A stretch of 6,738 bases of DNA from Rhodobacter sp. (GTDB lineage: Bacteria > Pseudomonadota > Alphaproteobacteria > Rhodobacterales > Rhodobacteraceae), in contig JAIXVS010000107.1 in NCBI GenBank assembly GCA_027482795.1, forward strand, positions 1-6,738, read 5' to 3'. Below, in pieces: positions 5,041-6,738 of the stretch (the stretch's first letter is position 1; each line of letters starts with the position of its first letter). The translations under genes were made by a program, and so were the position numbers. The notes beneath the pieces are model-generated. The model was not told the origin of the DNA. It made no database searches and worked only from the letters and a program-made list of their open reading frames with translations.

Positions 5041-6079
5041 ACGTCCAATCCAGAACCACCTTGCCCGATGATCCTGCGCGCATCGTATTGAATCCGCTGG
5101 CAAAATCGCGGGCGGGAAAGTGGTGGGTGATCACGCGGCTCACGTCCAGCCCGTTTTCCAGCATGGCGATCATTTTATACCACGTCTCGAAAATCTCGCG
5201 CCCATAGACGCCTTTGATGGTGATGGCGCGCAGCACAATGCGCGACCAATCGACGGGCGATTTTCCGGGCGGTATCCCCAGCATCGCAATGCGCCCGCCC
5301 ATGACCAACGCATCTATCATCTGGTCAAGGGCGGCTTGGCTGCCTGACATTTCCATCCCAATATCAAAGCCTTGGGTCATTTTCAGCCGCGCCATCACGT
5401 CGCGCAAATCCTCGTTTGCCACATTCACGGGCGTACAACTGGTCACCGCTGCGGCCAGTTCCAGCCGCGCGGGGTTTATATCGGTAATCACCACATGGCG
5501 CGCGCCCACATGCCGCGCCACCGCCGCCGCCATAATGCCAATGGGGCCAGCGCCCGTGATCAGCACATCCTCGCCCACCAAATCGAACGACAGCGCGGTG
5601 TGCACGGCATTGCCCAGCGGGTCTAAAATCGCGCCAATCTCATCGGAAATGCTATCTGGCAGTGGCACCACGTTAAACGCAGGCAGGCGCAGAAACCCTG
5701 CAAAAGCGCCTTGTTCGTTCACGCCAATGCCGCGCGTTTCGGGGTCTAGGTGAAACTTACCCGCCCGCGATTGCCGCGAGCTGTGGCCAATCAAATGCCC
5801 CTCGCCCGAACAGCGCTGGCCAAGGGTCAGGCCCTGCACATTGGCCCCCATCGCCACGATCCGCCCTGCAAATTCATGGCCTGTGATCAGGCCCAGCGGC
5901 ACGGTGCGCGCGGCCCATGCGTCCCAGTTCCAGATGTGAATATCGGTGCCGCAAATCCCTGTTTTGGTGATTTGGATCAGCACATCATCGGGGCCAATAT
6001 CGGGAATGGGGCGGGTTTGCCATTCTAGCCCAAGGCCAGGCGCAGCTTTAACCAGTGCGGGCATAGTGGTGTTTGTCAT
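5039..6079 (-). CDS. tdh: L-threonine 3-dehydrogenase, zinc-dependent, lacking the structural-zinc cysteines
   Basis: This 346-residue cytoplasmic enzyme oxidises L-threonine to 2-amino-3-ketobutyrate with NAD+. It is a medium-chain dehydrogenase, close to E. coli Tdh (341 residues) along its length. Catalytic-zinc residues are in place: GICGTDIH (Cys43, Thr45, His48) and GHEF (His68, Glu69), plus GEGH with His95. The Rossmann fold shows GAGPIG (176-181) and the NAD-ribose Asp200. IHIWNWDAW, NAVHTALSFDLVGEDVL and GREIFETWYKM are strong family signatures. The loop that normally carries four structural-zinc cysteines (about 95-117) has none. The start overlaps the kbl stop as ATGA (6076-6079), with GGGG eight bases upstream. 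A second ATG five codons in lacks such a site, so the first is preferred and coupling to kbl is likely. No clear terminator follows. Confidence 0.95.
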   Translation of the reverse strand: MTNTTMPALVKAAPGLGLEWQTRPIPDIGPDDVLIQITKTGICGTDIHIWNWDAWAARTVPLGLITGHEFAGRIVAMGANVQGLTLGQRCSGEGHLIGHSSRQSRAGKFHLDPETRGIGVNEQGAFAGFLRLPAFNVVPLPDSISDEIGAILDPLGNAVHTALSFDLVGEDVLITGAGPIGIMAAAVARHVGARHVVITDINPARLELAAAVTSCTPVNVANEDLRDVMARLKMTQGFDIGMEMSGSQAALDQMIDALVMGGRIAMLGIPPGKSPVDWSRIVLRAITIKGVYGREIFETWYKMIAMLENGLDVSRVITHHFPARDFASGFNTMRAGSSGKVVLDWT

Positions 6080-6738
6080 AGCGTAATCCCCACATCTTTA
6101 GCAGCCCCTGCAAAGGCGGCAAGGGCCGTGTCAAGATCATCCAGCGATAAGGCCGCGCTCATTTGCGTGCGGATGCGCGCGGCCCCTTTGGGCACCACGG
6201 GAAAGAAAAAGGCAGGGGCCAAAACGCCGCGATCAAACAGCGCGCTGGCAAAGGATTGCGCCAGTTTCGCATCCCCCAGCATCACGGGAATAATCGGGTG
6301 ATCCCCCGCAATCAGATCAAAGCCCAGCCCCGCCAGCCCTGCGCGCCAATAGCGCGCGTTATCCACCAGACGCGCCCGCAGATCATCTGCGCCCTCAATA
6401 ATATCCAGTGCCGCAAGGCCCGCACCCACCACAGCAGGGGGCAGCGCGTTAGAAAACAGATAGGGCCGCGCGCGTTGGCGAAGGAGGTCAATTGCCGCCT
6501 GCGGGCCCGCGATATACCCCCCCAGCGCGCCGCCCAGCGCTTTGCCCAAAGTGCCCGTCATCAGATCAATCTTCACCCCCGCGCGCGCAGGCGTGCCGCG
6601 CCCCTGCGGGCCCGTAAAGCCCGTGGCATGGCAATCATCCACCATCGTGATGGCCCCATATCTTTCCGCAAGCGCCGCGATATCGCCCAGCTTGGCATAG
6701 GTGCCATCCATCGAAAACACGCCGTCTGTGGCAATCAT
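6076..6738 (-). CDS. kbl: 2-amino-3-ketobutyrate CoA ligase (glycine C-acetyltransferase), C-terminal part
   Basis: The 5' end lies beyond the right edge, so the 220 residues here are about the last 55% of a protein of roughly 398 residues. The methionine at the edge belongs to the internal IATDGVFSMDG motif and is not the start. The enzyme uses PLP to cleave 2-amino-3-ketobutyrate with CoA to glycine and acetyl-CoA, taking up the unstable product of Tdh. Visible landmarks, numbered from the edge, are MVDDCHATGF (32-41; Asp and His contacting PLP), TGTLGKALGG (61-70; Lys66 is the Schiff-base lysine, E. coli Lys244), RPYLFSNALPP (91-101), HPIIPVMLGD (147-156) and ARIRTQMSA (187-195; substrate-carboxylate Arg). 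The gene is first in the operon and its stop overlaps the tdh start by four bases, the same gene order as in E. coli. Confidence 0.95.
   Translation of the reverse strand: MIATDGVFSMDGTYAKLGDIAALAERYGAITMVDDCHATGFTGPQGRGTPARAGVKIDLMTGTLGKALGGALGGYIAGPQAAIDLLRQRARPYLFSNALPPAVVGAGLAALDIIEGADDLRARLVDNARYWRAGLAGLGFDLIAGDHPIIPVMLGDAKLAQSFASALFDRGVLAPAFFFPVVPKGAARIRTQMSAALSLDDLDTALAAFAGAAKDVGITL

Noticed and set aside
4730..5207. Short frames over the tRNA-Cys region on both strands
   Set aside because: They cross the tRNA gene and the 11-bp repeats, and give repeat- or tRNA-derived peptides with no coding signal.
6076..6738. Kbl as a complete short protein starting at the methionine at the right edge
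   Set aside because: That methionine is within the conserved IATDGVFSMDG segment, and the N-terminal 175-180 residues, including substrate-binding parts, must lie outside the window.

Overview
The window looks like a chromosomal piece of an alphaproteobacterium, most likely of the Rhodobacterales/Roseobacter type. This rests on coding sequence of roughly 55-65% GC, strong GC-ending codon use, TTG-type -35 boxes with weak -10 boxes, and a kbl-tdh pair with close recognisable homologues. It is an inference from composition and gene style, and the genus cannot be read from the sequence.

Layout from left to right. Bases 1-228 hold no gene but are rich in inverted repeats: a perfect 10-bp hairpin at the very edge and a compound palindrome that looks like a dispersed intergenic repeat. 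A DegT/DnrJ/EryC1/StrS-family PLP aminotransferase runs rightward (229-1455). It is followed by tRNA-Gly(GCC) (1529-1603) and a strong hairpin that can terminate transcription from both sides. A large leftward gene (1651-4770) encodes a single-chain restriction-modification enzyme: an N-terminal PD-(D/E)xK nuclease, a helical connector, an N6-adenine methyltransferase and a C-terminal specificity region, with no helicase. Its upstream region (4771-4946) carries an unusual 11-bp-periodic repeat and a weak promoter for a rightward tRNA-Cys(GCA) gene (4947-5020). The right end is the leftward threonine-degradation operon: the C-terminal part of kbl, then tdh overlapping it by 4 bp (ATGA). tdh ends 18 bp beyond tRNA-Cys, tail to tail.

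How the parts work together. kbl and tdh form one pathway: Tdh oxidises L-threonine to 2-amino-3-ketobutyrate and Kbl cleaves this with CoA to glycine and acetyl-CoA. The restriction-modification gene is a self-contained accessory defence gene placed between two tRNA genes, with no separate specificity, restriction or control gene visible. The aminotransferase has no pathway neighbours in view, so its substrate is unknown.

Points worth a second look: a tRNA-Cys whose normally near-invariant core bases U8 and A14 are both G and whose D-arm is complementary to its own 3' trailer; a Tdh that has lost all four structural-zinc cysteines; a 9-bp leader-trailer stem around tRNA-Gly; the compact restriction-modification protein with an AT-rich patch in its specificity region; and the 11-bp repeat upstream of it.
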